From Ruminococcus sp. (GTDB lineage Bacteria; Bacillota; Clostridia; Oscillospirales; Ruminococcaceae), in assembly GCA_017441505.1 (NCBI GenBank), contig JAFRXL010000016.1, forward strand, positions 1 through 64,000: a stretch of DNA of 64,000 nt. Reading direction: 5' to 3'. Below the pieces are notes generated by a model, which did not search any database, had not been told where the DNA came from, and was given only the letters and a program-made list of their open reading frames with translations. How positions within the stretch are numbered: position 1 is the first letter of the stretch; every line of letters starts with the position of its first letter. Shown one piece after another: positions 16,443 to 26,653 of this stretch. A program made the translations under genes and the position numbers.

Positions 16443-16474
16443 AATTATATATTATCAGTAAGGAGCGAAGTATA

Positions 16475-16582
16475 ATGAGATCGGTTTACATTTCTTCCGG
16501 TATCGTCATTATCATAGGTGCGGTCATTAACGTCTCTGACTGCGGCCTCGTTTCATTCTGCCCGAATGGCTCTCTTGCTTGA
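16475..16582 (+). CDS. ilv leader peptide (attenuator peptide)
   Basis: A 35-codon frame with AGGAG nine bases before the ATG. Its product is MRSVYISSGIVIII followed by GAVINVSDCGLV and a short tail. Thirteen of 35 residues are Ile, Val or Leu, with eight of eleven in the GIVIIIGAVINV stretch. A terminator and a competing antiterminator follow. The peptide itself probably has no function. Stalling at Ile/Val codons would report shortage of charged tRNA and switch ilvBN on. Confidence 0.88.
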   Translation: MRSVYISSGIVIIIGAVINVSDCGLVSFCPNGSLA

Positions 16583-16647
16583 TATATTTATGTATGTCAG
16601 TTTAAGCAATGAAGTTTTACCCTCCGGCAGAATGTCGGAGGTTTTTT
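16554..16647 (+). promoter_or_regulatory. ilvBN transcription attenuator (antiterminator and terminator)
   Basis: Terminator: CCTCCGGC (16621-16628) pairs with GTCGGAGG (16634-16641), loop AGAAT, then six T. Antiterminator: CATTCTGCC (16554-16562), inside the last third of the leader peptide, pairs perfectly over 9 bp with GGCAGAATG (16626-16634), which removes the terminator's 5' arm. A third small hairpin, CATTC/GAATG, can also sequester 16554-16568. A ribosome stalled on the Ile/Val codons (16502-16534) leaves 16554 free. A ribosome at the stop codon covers it. Confidence 0.85.
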
Positions 16648-16729
16648 GTTTGACAGAGACGTGAATTTTTATCCCGCATTGCAGACTGCTTTGTGTCTGT
16701 ACAAAATAACATAAAAGGACAATGATAAA

Positions 16730-18466
16730 ATGAAAATATCAGGAGCTAAGATAGTTGTTGAAACTCTTATCGAACAAGGATGCGATACAGTTTTCGGCTA
16801 TCCCGGAGGTCAGGTAATTAATCTTTTTGACGAGCTTTACCTTTGCCGTGACCGTATAGACCACGTACTCACAGCTCACGAGCAGGGAGCTTCACACGCC
16901 GCTGACGGCTACGCAAGAGCTACCGGCAAAGTAGGCGTAGTTATAGCTACTTCCGGTCCGGGAGCTACAAACCTTGTAACAGGTATTGCTACAGCTTACC
17001 TCGATTCAGTACCTATGGTCGCTATAACAGGAAATGTTCCGTGCAGTCTCATCGGCAGAGACAGCTTTCAGGAAGTCGATATAGTAGGCGTTACAATGCC
17101 GATAACCAAGCATAATTTCATAGTTAAAGATATAAATGACCTTGCCGATACTATCCGTATGGCATTCAAGATAGCTAAATCCGGCCGTCCCGGACCTGTA
17201 CTCGTGGATATACCAAAGGATGTTCAGGTAGCTCAGTGCGAATTCGAGCCAAAGGCTCAGCCTGTGATACCTTATCCTATCTCCTACGCTTCAGAGGATA
17301 AGCTGAAGAAAGCTGCCGAGCTTATAAATGCCTCTGAAAGACCTTATATCTACTTCGGCGGAGGCATAATAAGCGGCAAGGCTTCCGATGAGCTTATTTC
17401 CCTTGCTGAAAAAATAGACGCTCCTATGGGATGCTCTCTTATGGGACTTTCAGCTGTGCCGACAGATCATCCTCATTTTCTGGGGATGCAGGGTATGCAT
17501 GGTCACTATGCATCTTCTGTCGCAGAGGATGAAGCAGACCTCGTTATCACCCTCGGAGCAAGATTCAGCGACAGAGCTACCGGCAACAAAGAGCGTTTTG
17601 CTAAGAATTTCAAGATAATACATATAGATATAGACGGTGCTGAGCTTCATAAAAATATCGCTGCTGACATAGCTGTAAGGGGCGATATAAAGGATGCTGC
17701 ATCACGTCTTATCGAGCTCGTTGAGAAAAAGGAGCATCCTCAGTGGCATGAGCGTATAGAAGAGCTTCGCAGTGAGGAAAAACTCCGCACCGAAAGTGCT
17801 CTCAAAGCTGTATACAAAAAAGAATGCGGCAACTGTTCAGCTCCATGCGACAAGACCGGAATACCGGCTGACCAGAGACTGCGTCCGTTTGACATAGTCG
17901 ACATAATAAGCGAAAATGCCGGCGATGCTGTTGTAGTTACAGACGTTGGACAGCATCAGATGTGGGCTGCTCAGAGATACCCCCTCACAAAGCCACGTAC
18001 CTTCCTCACAAGCGGCGGTCTTGGTACCATGGGATTCGGTATGGGAGCTGCTATCGGTGCAGCAAAAGCTACAGGCAAATATTCTGTACTTTTTACCGGC
18101 GACGGAAGCTTCGGAATGAACCTCAATGAGCTTGCAACTGCTGTATCACAGAATATCCCGCTTGTTATAGTTATAATGAACAACGGCGTACTCGGTATGG
18201 TGCGTCAGTGGCAGACATTATTCTTCGACAAGCACTACTCAAATACTACTCTCGACCGCAAGACCGATTTCGTAAAGGTCGCAGAAGCTTTTGGTGCAGA
18301 AGCAGTCCGCTGCTATACAGCAGAAGAACTCAGAAATGCCGCTAAAAAAGCTTTCGCCTGCAATGGCACTTACGTTATCGACTGCGTTGTGGACTGCGAT
18401 GAATTCGTTCTTCCGATGCTTCCTCCGGGCGGCTCTATAGACGACATCATCACAGAGATAAAGTGA
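16730..18466 (+). CDS. ilvB: Acetolactate synthase large subunit
   Basis: Protein of 578 residues, a TPP- and FAD-dependent enzyme. It joins two pyruvates to acetolactate, or pyruvate with 2-ketobutyrate, at the start of valine, leucine and isoleucine synthesis. Seen: the VFGYPGGQ opening, TAHEQGASHAADGYARATGKVG with the catalytic Glu, and GDGSFGMNLNELATA as the TPP-binding motif, followed by IVIMNNGVLGMVRQWQ. An insert with CGNCSAPCDK around residues 367-375 may be a lineage-specific loop. ilvN starts 10 bases after the stop. Confidence 0.97.
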   Translation: MKISGAKIVVETLIEQGCDTVFGYPGGQVINLFDELYLCRDRIDHVLTAHEQGASHAADGYARATGKVGVVIATSGPGATNLVTGIATAYLDSVPMVAITGNVPCSLIGRDSFQEVDIVGVTMPITKHNFIVKDINDLADTIRMAFKIAKSGRPGPVLVDIPKDVQVAQCEFEPKAQPVIPYPISYASEDKLKKAAELINASERPYIYFGGGIISGKASDELISLAEKIDAPMGCSLMGLSAVPTDHPHFLGMQGMHGHYASSVAEDEADLVITLGARFSDRATGNKERFAKNFKIIHIDIDGAELHKNIAADIAVRGDIKDAASRLIELVEKKEHPQWHERIEELRSEEKLRTESALKAVYKKECGNCSAPCDKTGIPADQRLRPFDIVDIISENAGDAVVVTDVGQHQMWAAQRYPLTKPRTFLTSGGLGTMGFGMGAAIGAAKATGKYSVLFTGDGSFGMNLNELATAVSQNIPLVIVIMNNGVLGMVRQWQTLFFDKHYSNTTLDRKTDFVKVAEAFGAEAVRCYTAEELRNAAKKAFACNGTYVIDCVVDCDEFVLPMLPPGGSIDDIITEIK

Positions 18467-18476
18467 GGTGAACATA

Positions 18477-18977
18477 ATGGATCAGTATGTTATCGGAGTT
18501 ATCGTTTCCAACGTTTCCGGAGTTCTTTCAAGAGTATCCGGAATGTTCACAAGAAGAGGTTTCAATATCGACTGCCTGACAGTCGGTGAAACTGAATCCA
18601 GCGGATTTTCCCGTATCACCGTTGCTTTCCACGGTGATAAGGAACTGAAAACACGTATAGTACAGCAGCTTGAAAAGCTTCACGATGTAAGGGAAGTTGA
18701 AGTCCTCGACAAGAATGATACCGTTATACGTGAGCTTCTCCTTATAAAAGTGAGAAACAATTCGGAATCAAGACAGGATATAATGACTGCCGTTGAGATA
18801 TTCCGCTCCAAAATAGTCGACTATTCTCCTACAGCCCTCGTTTGCGAGCTTACCGGAGAGACTTCAAAGATCGATGCCTTTATCGAGCTTCTCAAACCAT
18901 ACGGCATCATGGAGATGTGCCGTACAGGTATAGTCGCTCTTGAAAGAGGCGAAAACTGTCTGAAAACAGCCAAATAA
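18477..18977 (+). CDS. ilvN: Acetolactate synthase small (regulatory) subunit
   Basis: Protein of 166 residues. The ATG at 18477 is preferred to the GTG at 18468, which is part of the GAGGTG binding site. The N-terminal ACT domain reads YVIGVIVSNVSGVLSRVSGMFTRRGFNIDCLTVG. A second ACT-like region follows residue 80. This subunit gives the large subunit full activity and valine feedback control. It is directly downstream of ilvB, so 1:1 expression is expected. Confidence 0.96.
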   Translation: MDQYVIGVIVSNVSGVLSRVSGMFTRRGFNIDCLTVGETESSGFSRITVAFHGDKELKTRIVQQLEKLHDVREVEVLDKNDTVIRELLLIKVRNNSESRQDIMTAVEIFRSKIVDYSPTALVCELTGETSKIDAFIELLKPYGIMEMCRTGIVALERGENCLKTAK

Positions 18978-18987
18978 TTCGATTTTG

Positions 18988-19015
18988 TTGAAACAGCATC
19001 TGCGGATGATATTCT
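18988..19015 (+). promoter_or_regulatory. Possible weak promoter of ilvC
   Basis: TTGAAA (18988-18993), 16-bp spacer, TATTCT (19010-19015). The same stretch also has GAAAC..GTTTC and GATG..CATC pairings. Low confidence; ilvC may simply be read through from ilvBN. Confidence 0.3.
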
Positions 19016-19079
19016 AACATCTGCTAAAGTTTCATTCAAATATATACTTAATTATAATAATAATTCTGAAAAGGAGTAA

Positions 19080-20120
<1,041 letters not shown>

Positions 20121-20162
20121 GTTTACATTAATTGATACGGCAATAATATTCGACAATTATTT

Positions 20163-20375
20163 CGTCGGTCAAGCCGAGGGAAAAAATACGGACGGTTCGT
20201 AAAACTACGCTTCGCTGGTTTTACTGCTTTTTAGGAAGGGCTCTGCCCTTCCTCGCACACCTTCCTGCCAAAGGGTTGAGGCTAACAGCCCCGTCCCCTT
20301 TGTCACTTCGTGACATCTCCCCACACTGTGGGGAGTCACCCTTTGGAATCCCTTTTCTGCCGACTGCGTCGGTTT
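20163..20375 (-). repeat. Mosaic hairpin repeat R2, single lobe, minus orientation
   Basis: About 213 bp between ilvC and ilvD. It begins CGTCGGTCAAGCCGAG and ends CCGACTGCGTCGG. It carries GTAAAAC..GTTTTAC, GGAAGGGC..GCCCTTCC and a CCAAAGGG..CCCTTTGG arm pair. The tip of that pair is enlarged by two extra hairpins (TGTCAC..GTGACA and CTCCCCAC..GTGGGGAG). Confidence 0.8.
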
Positions 20376-20413
20376 TATTTATATTTAATTGACGGAGCTA
20401 TAAATACCACAAT

Positions 20414-20433
20414 CCCCGCCCAAACGGGCGGGG
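20414..20433 (+). promoter_or_regulatory. Strong GC hairpin in the ilvD leader
   Basis: CCCCGCCC-AAAC-GGGCGGGG, an 8-bp all-GC stem with a four-base loop, 40 bases before the ilvD start. A runs, not T runs, follow it, so it is not a plus-strand terminator. It may protect or set the 5' end of the ilvD message. Confidence 0.55.
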
Positions 20434-20472
20434 AAAAATATATACCCATAAATTTGTACAGAGGTGAATAAT

Positions 20473-22134
20473 ATGAGCGGAAATTATTTCTGCGAGGGAG
20501 TTGAAAAGGCTTCTCAGCGTTCCCTTTTCAATGCACTCGGACATACTAAAGAAGAAATGAACCGTCCTCTCGTTGGTATCGTTTCATCATACAACGAGAT
20601 AGTACCGGGACATATGAACATAGATAAAATAGTTGAAGCTGTAAAGCTCGGAGTTGCAATGGGCGGCGGTACTCCTGTAGTATTCCCTGCTATTGCTGTT
20701 TGTGACGGCATTGCTATGGGTCACAAGGGCATGAAGTACTCTCTTGTTACCCGTGACCTTATCGCTGATTCTACAGAGTGTATGGCTCTTGCACATCACT
20801 TTGACGCACTCGTTATGGTGCCTAACTGCGATAAGAACGTTCCGGGACTTCTTATGGCTGCGGCACGTATCAATGTTCCTACTGTATTCGTAAGCGGCGG
20901 ACCTATGCTTGCAGGTCACGTAAAGGGCAAAAAGACCAGCCTTTCTTCAATGTTCGAGGCTGTCGGAGCTTATACTGCCGGAAAGATGTCACTTGAAGAT
21001 GTTGAGGAATTCGAGAATCACGCCTGTCCGACCTGCGGTTCATGTTCAGGAATGTATACAGCTAACTCTATGAACTGCCTTACAGAAGTTCTCGGTATGG
21101 GACTTCGTGGAAACGGTACTATCCCTGCTGTATATTCCGATCGTATAAAGCTCGCAAAAATGGCTGGTATGCAGGTAATGGAGCTCTACAGAAAGAATAT
21201 CCGTCCGTCTGATATAATGACAGAAAAGGCTTTCTATAACGCTCTTACTGCTGATATGGCACTTGGATGCTCAACTAACAGTATGCTCCACCTGCCTGCA
21301 ATTGCTAACGAGTGCGGAGTAAACATCAACCTCGATATTGCAAACGAGATAAGTGCTAAAACTCCTAATCTCTGTCACCTTGCACCTGCCGGACATACCT
21401 ACATGGAAGACCTCAATGAAGCAGGCGGAGTTTACGCAGTGCTCAACGAGCTGAACAAAAAAGGTCTTATCAATACAGATTGCCTCACCGTTACAGGAAA
21501 GACCGTAGGCGAAAATATCGAGGGATGCGTTAACCGTGACCCTGAGACTATCCGTCCTATCGATAATCCGTACAGCGAAACAGGCGGAATTGCTGTACTT
21601 AAAGGAAATCTTGCTCCCGACCGCTGTGTAGTAAAGAGAAGTGCAGTTGCTCCTGAAATGCTCGTACACAAGGGACCTGCCCGTGTATTCGACAGCGAGG
21701 AAGAAGCTATCAAGGTCATTTACGAGGGCGGGATCAAAGCAGGCGACGTTGTTGTTATCCGCTATGAGGGACCTGCCGGCGGTCCAGGAATGAGAGAGAT
21801 GCTCTCACCTACATCCGCAATACAGGGTGCAGGACTTGGCTCTACAGTAGCTCTCATCACTGACGGACGTTTCTCCGGAGCTACCCGTGGTGCGGCTATC
21901 GGTCACGTTTCTCCTGAGGCTGTAAACGGCGGTACTATCGCATATGTCAAGGACGGAGATATAATCTCTATAGATATTCCTAACTATTCTATCACTCTTG
22001 AAGTATCCGATGAGGAGCTTGAAGAACGCCGCAAGACAATGCCTATCAAGCGTAAAGAGAATATTACAGGCTACCTCAAACGCTATGCACAGCAGGTTTC
22101 ATCCGCAGATAAGGGTGCTATAATCAATAAGTAA
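20473..22134 (+). CDS. ilvD: Dihydroxy-acid dehydratase
   Basis: Protein of 553 residues. The ATG at 20473 lies just after GAGGTG; the GTG at 20464 is part of that site. It dehydrates dihydroxyisovalerate and dihydroxymethylvalerate to the keto acids of valine and isoleucine. Iron-sulfur and Mg ligands appear in [15 protein letters not shown] and [20 protein letters not shown], with a later GRFSGATRG. It is flanked on both sides by mosaic repeats in opposite orientation (R2 and R3). Confidence 0.97.
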   Translation: MSGNYFCEGVEKASQRSLFNALGHTKEEMNRPLVGIVSSYNEIVPGHMNIDKIVEAVKLGVAMGGGTPVVFPAIAVCDGIAMGHKGMKYSLVTRDLIADSTECMALAHHFDALVMVPNCDKNVPGLLMAAARINVPTVFVSGGPMLAGHVKGKKTSLSSMFEAVGAYTAGKMSLEDVEEFENHACPTCGSCSGMYTANSMNCLTEVLGMGLRGNGTIPAVYSDRIKLAKMAGMQVMELYRKNIRPSDIMTEKAFYNALTADMALGCSTNSMLHLPAIANECGVNINLDIANEISAKTPNLCHLAPAGHTYMEDLNEAGGVYAVLNELNKKGLINTDCLTVTGKTVGENIEGCVNRDPETIRPIDNPYSETGGIAVLKGNLAPDRCVVKRSAVAPEMLVHKGPARVFDSEEEAIKVIYEGGIKAGDVVVIRYEGPAGGPGMREMLSPTSAIQGAGLGSTVALITDGRFSGATRGAAIGHVSPEAVNGGTIAYVKDGDIISIDIPNYSITLEVSDEELEERRKTMPIKRKENITGYLKRYAQQVSSADKGAIINK

Positions 22135-22139
22135 ATCAC

Positions 22140-22409
22140 TATGCAGGGAAGCAGCAGCATAACTTTTTGCAGCGTGTTACAATAACGGGATTCCAAAGGG
22201 TGACTTCCCACAGTGTGGGGAGATGTCACGCAGTGACAGAGGGGACGGGGCGGTTAGCCTATTATCCCTTTGGCAAAGGGGTGTACGAGGGGGAACAGAG
22301 TTCCCCCTAAAAAGCAGTACAGCGAGCAAAGCTATGCTGTACGAACCGTCCGTATTTTTTCCCTCGGCTTGACCGACGTGAGTTGTATCAATAAAAACTT
22401 CCCTGCATA
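22140..22409. repeat. 12-bp inverted repeat enclosing repeat R3
   Basis: TATGCAGGGAAG (22140-22151) is the exact reverse complement of CTTCCCTGCATA (22398-22409). The arms sit outside the R3 element, 29 bp from its left end and 17 bp from its right end. The pair could be an older hairpin, such as an ilvD terminator, whose loop received R3. Confidence 0.6.
22181..22380 (+). repeat. Mosaic hairpin repeat R3, single lobe, plus orientation
   Basis: About 200 bp between ilvD and the GNAT gene. Modules in order: GGGATTCCAAAGGG, the CCCACAGTGTGGG hairpin, GTCACGCAGTGAC, GGGGACGGGGC, ATCCCTTTGG, GGTGTACGAGGGGG, GGAAC..GTTCC, GTACAGCG..GCTGTAC, and the CCCTCGGCTTGACCGACG end. Confidence 0.8.
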
Positions 22410-22433
22410 TAACATACATAAAGGAGCAGACCA

Positions 22434-23003
22434 ATGAAAGTTACGATAAGACGTGCTGTGCCGGAGGACGCTGCGGCTCTGCTGAAAATCTATTCATACT
22501 ATGTGAAAAATACCGCTGTTACTTTTGAATATGAAGTTCCGACAGAGGCTGAATTCAGCCGCAGAATAAAGACTACCCTTGAAAAATATCCCTATATACT
22601 TGCAGAGGCAGACGGATGTCCCGTAGGTTTCTCCTATGCCGGAGAATTCAAAAACAGAAGTGCTTATGACTGGTCTGCGGAACTTACTCTGTATATGGAT
22701 AAGGACTATCAGAACTGCGGTATCGGAAAACTCCTCTATACAAAAATGGAGGAGATACTCAGAAAAATGGGTATGACCAACCTCTATGCCTGCATAGCTG
22801 TTACTGACCATGATGACGAATACCTCACCAATAACAGTGCAGGATTCCATAAGCATATGGGATATAGTATTGTAGGTCAGTTCCATAAATGCGGATATAA
22901 ATTCGGTCGCTGGTACGATATGGTATGGGCTGAAAAAATGATAGGTGAGCATTTCAGCAATCAGCCTGAGATAATAAGCTATGATAACCTCACCAATATA
23001 TAA
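22434..23003 (+). CDS. GNAT-family N-acetyltransferase
   Basis: Protein of 189 residues resembling the phosphinothricin/methionine-sulfoximine acetyltransferase subgroup: [20 protein letters not shown] at the start, [10 protein letters not shown], the acetyl-CoA-binding motif [14 protein letters not shown], and [33 protein letters not shown] at the end. Such enzymes acetylate the amino group of amino acids or analogues. Its place between ilvD and leuC suggests co-expression with amino acid synthesis. The substrate cannot be read from sequence. AAGGAG precedes the ATG. Confidence 0.85.
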   Translation: MKVTIRRAVPEDAAALLKIYSYYVKNTAVTFEYEVPTEAEFSRRIKTTLEKYPYILAEADGCPVGFSYAGEFKNRSAYDWSAELTLYMDKDYQNCGIGKLLYTKMEEILRKMGMTNLYACIAVTDHDDEYLTNNSAGFHKHMGYSIVGQFHKCGYKFGRWYDMVWAEKMIGEHFSNQPEIISYDNLTNI

Positions 23004-23041
23004 AGCCTGATGAAAAGGGCTCCAGAAAGAAGCGTGTAAAA

Positions 23042-24310
23042 ATGGCAATGACAATGACACAGAAAATACTTGCAGCTCATTCCGGTCTTGAAAATGTGAA
23101 AGCAGGAGAACTCATCCTCGCTGACCTTGACCTTGTACTCGGAAACGATATTACCTCTCCGGTAGCTATCAAAGAGTTCGCTAAGCTTAATAAGGACAGT
23201 GTATTCGACAGAAATAAAGTCACCATGGTTATGGACCACTTTGCCCCTAACAAAGATATAAAAGCTGCGGAGCAGTGCAAACTATGCCGTAATTTCTGCG
23301 AGGAAAAGGAAGTTGCTCATTTTTATGACGTAGGCGAAATGGGCATAGAACACGCTCTGCTTCCGGAAAAAGGTCTTGTTACTGCCGGAAACGTGGTAAT
23401 AGGAGCTGATTCCCATACCTGCACATACGGTGCTCTCGGAGCTTTTTCAACAGGTGTAGGCTCAACAGATATGGCTTGCGGAATGGCTATAGGCAAGGCA
23501 TGGTTCAAAGTGCCGTCTGCAATAAAGTTTGAGCTGAAAGGCAGTCTGAGAAAATATGTCTCCGGCAAGGATGTTATACTTCACATCATCGGAATGATAG
23601 GCGTTGACGGAGCTCTTTACAAGTCTATGGAATTCACGGGCGAGGGTCTTGCCTCACTTTCTATGGCTGACCGCCTTTGCATCTCTAACATGGCTATTGA
23701 AGCCGGAGCTAAAAACGGTATTTTCGAGGTCGACAGTACAACTCTCGATTATATCCGTGAGCACGGCGGAAAAGAACCTGTCATTTATAAGGCTGACCCT
23801 GATGCTGAGTACGACAAGGTAATTACTATCGACCTCTCAGAAATAGAGCCTACGGTTGCTTTTCCGCATCTTCCTGAGAACGCTAAAACTTTCAGCGAGA
23901 TAGAGGATATAAAGATAGATCAGGTAGTGATAGGCTCATGCACCAACGGCAGACTTGAAGACCTCATTGCTGCCGCTGAGATAATGAAGGGACATAAAGT
24001 CGCAAAGAATGTCCGCACTATCATCATACCTGCTACTCAGCAGATATACCTTGATGCTATGGAAATGGGACTTCTTAAAACCTTCATCGAGTGCGGAGCT
24101 GTAGTTTCAACTCCTACCTGCGGTCCATGTCTCGGAGGTCACATGGGCATACTCGCAGCAGGTGAGAAGGCTGTTACTACCACAAACCGCAATTTCGTCG
24201 GACGTATGGGACATACTGATTCAGAAGTATACCTTGCAAGTCCGGCAACTGCCGCTGCAAGTGCAATAACCGGAAAGATAACAAGTCCATGGGAGGTAAT
24301 GGGAAAATGA
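23042..24310 (+). CDS. leuC: 3-isopropylmalate dehydratase large subunit
   Basis: Aconitase-family protein of 422 residues in the shorter form shared with homoaconitase-type enzymes. It isomerises 2- to 3-isopropylmalate with the small subunit. Iron-sulfur and substrate regions: [33 protein letters not shown] and [16 protein letters not shown]. The ribosome binding site is weak, and nearby in-frame ATGs make the exact start uncertain by a few residues. Its stop overlaps the leuD start. Confidence 0.95.
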   Translation: MAMTMTQKILAAHSGLENVKAGELILADLDLVLGNDITSPVAIKEFAKLNKDSVFDRNKVTMVMDHFAPNKDIKAAEQCKLCRNFCEEKEVAHFYDVGEMGIEHALLPEKGLVTAGNVVIGADSHTCTYGALGAFSTGVGSTDMACGMAIGKAWFKVPSAIKFELKGSLRKYVSGKDVILHIIGMIGVDGALYKSMEFTGEGLASLSMADRLCISNMAIEAGAKNGIFEVDSTTLDYIREHGGKEPVIYKADPDAEYDKVITIDLSEIEPTVAFPHLPENAKTFSEIEDIKIDQVVIGSCTNGRLEDLIAAAEIMKGHKVAKNVRTIIIPATQQIYLDAMEMGLLKTFIECGAVVSTPTCGPCLGGHMGILAAGEKAVTTTNRNFVGRMGHTDSEVYLASPATAAASAITGKITSPWEVMGK

Positions 24311-24801
24311 AATATACTGGAAATATCATAAAATACGGCGATAACGTCGATACAGATGTTATAATCCCTGCCCGTTATCTCAATACCAGCGACCATGCCG
24401 AGCTCGCTTCACACTGCATGGAGGACATCGATAAGACTTTCGTCAGCCGTGTAAAGTCCGGAGATATAATAACTGCCGGCTGGAATTTCGGCTGCGGTTC
24501 TTCCCGTGAGCACGCTCCTATCGCTATAAAGGCAAGCGGTATATCCCTTGTCATCGCCAAGAGCTTTGCACGTATCTTCTACCGCAACTCTATTAATATC
24601 GGACTCGCTATCGTTGAGTGTCCGGAAGCTGTGGACGGTATCTCTGAGGGCGATAAGGTCGAGGCTGACCTCGATAACGGTATCATCCGCAACCTCACTA
24701 CCGGTAAGGAGTTCAGGACTGCTCCTTTTCCTGAGTTCGTTCAGAAAATTATCGAAAACGGCGGTCTGATGCAGTCTATTGCTAAGGGAGTTATCCGCTG
24801 A
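24307..24801 (+). CDS. leuD: 3-isopropylmalate dehydratase small subunit
   Basis: Protein of 164 residues. The ATG at 24307 overlaps the leuC stop (ATGA), so translation is coupled; an upstream in-frame ATG at 24289 lies inside leuC and is less likely. Conserved swivel-domain motifs: [32 protein letters not shown], and [17 protein letters not shown]. It completes the LeuCD enzyme. A lipoprotein gene follows 12 bases later. Confidence 0.95.
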   Translation: MKYTGNIIKYGDNVDTDVIIPARYLNTSDHAELASHCMEDIDKTFVSRVKSGDIITAGWNFGCGSSREHAPIAIKASGISLVIAKSFARIFYRNSINIGLAIVECPEAVDGISEGDKVEADLDNGIIRNLTTGKEFRTAPFPEFVQKIIENGGLMQSIAKGVIR

Positions 24802-24813
24802 AAGGAGTAACTT

Positions 24814-25575
24814 ATGAAAAAAATTCTCTCTCTTATGCTTGCTTGTGTAATGTCTTTGCACCTATGCTCCTGCAAAAACGAATCCGAAAGTCAGAAGGAA
24901 GAGAATAAAAGGGTACTTAAACAGGCTGAGGAAAATGCGGCTGAATATATCGTGGAAAAATACGGCTTTGAAGCTGATATTACCGATTCAGAAATTATTT
25001 ACGATATAAAAGGCTGGGATTTTATTATACCTCACTCCGAAGCTTCCACCAATGCAATTATAAAAATGGAGCATGACGGAAAAGAGTTTCAGCTCATTAT
25101 CAGCGGCAACGACCAAAATACAAATGGAAGCGATGATTACCAGTATGACGAAATAAAAAACGCCTTCTGTGATATTGTTAAAAGTGGATTTGAAGAAGAA
25201 TGTAGTGTCTATTACAAAAATAAAAATATTACTCTTGGTGCAAAAGAAACAGAAGATGTTTTCCTGAATGAATATTTTGACGGAAATGACCTCAGCAGCG
25301 TTTTGGAAAAGCTCGATTACTGTATTATCGAGCTTTGTGATGCTGACCTATCGGACGATAAAAAATTCAACGCTATTGAAAAATTAGCCTCATACGCAGT
25401 TAATGCATCTTATTTTTATGTAATATCGTATGAAAATAAATGGACATTTGATAAACACCCTGTTGTTTCGGATTTAGAAAAATACGGAAAATTCTATACG
25501 GATTCGACCGGTATCAAAAGTTTCAGAAAATTCGGGTATGACGGAACAAGTGAATATCATAAAATAAAGGAGTAA
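24814..25575 (+). CDS. Predicted lipoprotein of unknown function inside the leu operon
   Basis: Protein of 253 residues with a signal peptide and lipobox LCSC (C20). A charged helix (residues 25-50) follows, then an alpha/beta region without recognised motifs. Base composition is clearly richer in A and T than in leuC, leuD and leuB. Spacing is tight on both sides: 12 bases after leuD and 4 before leuB, whose AAAGGAG lies within this gene's end. It is therefore co-transcribed with leucine genes, but no role in leucine synthesis can be seen. Possibly an inserted gene. Confidence 0.75.
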   Translation: MKKILSLMLACVMSLHLCSCKNESESQKEENKRVLKQAEENAAEYIVEKYGFEADITDSEIIYDIKGWDFIIPHSEASTNAIIKMEHDGKEFQLIISGNDQNTNGSDDYQYDEIKNAFCDIVKSGFEEECSVYYKNKNITLGAKETEDVFLNEYFDGNDLSSVLEKLDYCIIELCDADLSDDKKFNAIEKLASYAVNASYFYVISYENKWTFDKHPVVSDLEKYGKFYTDSTGIKSFRKFGYDGTSEYHKIKE

Positions 25576-25579
25576 ATTT

Positions 25580-26653
25580 ATGGAATATAATATAGCCTTA
25601 TTAAAGGGCGACGGCATAGGACCTGAAATAGTGGACAGTGCAGTAAAAGTCCTTGAAAAAACGGCAGCTAAGTTCGGACATAAATTCAATTTCACTCCGT
25701 ATCTCATAGGCGGATGTGCAATAGACGCAGCAGGCATACCGCTGCCGCAGGAGACAGTCGACGGCTGTCTTGCAAGCGACAGCGTACTTCTCGGAGCTGT
25801 AGGCGGACCAAAATGGGACGACCAGCCGGGAAATAACCGTCCTGAGAAAGCACTTCTGGGAATACGCTCTGCACTCGGACTATATACCAATCTTCGTCCG
25901 GCACAGCTTTACCCTGCACTTCGTGCGGCATCACCTCTGAAAGATGAGATAGTCGGTGAAGGATTCGATATAATGATAGTCCGTGAGCTTACCGGAGGAA
26001 TATACTTCGGCGACCGTGGCTACCGTGAGGGCAGATACGGTCAGGAAGCTTTCGACACCGAAGCCTATAGCGTCACCGAGATAGAGCGTATAGGAAGAGT
26101 CGCTTTCGAGACTGCAATGAAGCGTAATAAGCGTGTTTGCAGCATCGATAAGGCGAATGTGCTTGAATCATCAAGACTGTGGAGAAAGACCATGCACCGT
26201 CTTGCAGAGGAATATCCGGAAGTTCAGTACAGCGATATGTTCGTGGACAATGCGGCTATGCAGCTTGTCCGTGACCCTAAACAGTTCGACGTTATTGTTA
26301 CTTCAAATATGTTCGGAGATATACTCTCTGACGAAGCTTCACAGATAACCGGCTCTATCGGTATGCTTGCTTCCGCATCCCTCGGAGCTTCTACAAGAGG
26401 TATGTATGAACCTATACATGGAAGTGCTCCGGATATTGCCGGACAGAACAAAGCTAATCCTATAGCAACTATCCTCTCCGGAGCTATGATGCTCCGCTAC
26501 TCGTTCGGACTTTCAGCCGAGGCGGATGCTATAGAAGAAGCAGTAAACAAGGTACTTGATGCAGGATACAGAACTGCCGACCTTATGGGCACAGAAAGCG
26601 GAACTCCGCTGAGCTGTACTGAAATGACAGAAAAGATAATCGAGGTTTTATAA
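25580..26653 (+). CDS. leuB: 3-isopropylmalate dehydrogenase
   Basis: Protein of 357 residues. It oxidises and decarboxylates 3-isopropylmalate with NAD. Seen: [12 protein letters not shown] at the N-terminus, [27 protein letters not shown], the metal-binding [20 protein letters not shown], and the NAD-binding [20 protein letters not shown]. The stop is directly followed by the ATG of the AAA ATPase gene. Confidence 0.97.
   Translation: MEYNIALLKGDGIGPEIVDSAVKVLEKTAAKFGHKFNFTPYLIGGCAIDAAGIPLPQETVDGCLASDSVLLGAVGGPKWDDQPGNNRPEKALLGIRSALGLYTNLRPAQLYPALRAASPLKDEIVGEGFDIMIVRELTGGIYFGDRGYREGRYGQEAFDTEAYSVTEIERIGRVAFETAMKRNKRVCSIDKANVLESSRLWRKTMHRLAEEYPEVQYSDMFVDNAAMQLVRDPKQFDVIVTSNMFGDILSDEASQITGSIGMLASASLGASTRGMYEPIHGSAPDIAGQNKANPIATILSGAMMLRYSFGLSAEADAIEEAVNKVLDAGYRTADLMGTESGTPLSCTEMTEKIIEVL

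Noticed and set aside
20163..22380. R2-ilvD-R3 considered as a composite transposon
   Set aside because: No transposase is present, there is no target duplication in the flanks, and ilvD belongs to the surrounding pathway cluster.
22177..22434. Minus-strand frame of 85 codons, with a similar frame at 63000-63197 (shared PRTPL.QRDN and PFGIPLL)
   Set aside because: Both lie inside mosaic repeats. The similarity follows from the repeated DNA, there is no ribosome binding site, and the frame breaks in other copies. Likely spurious proteins.
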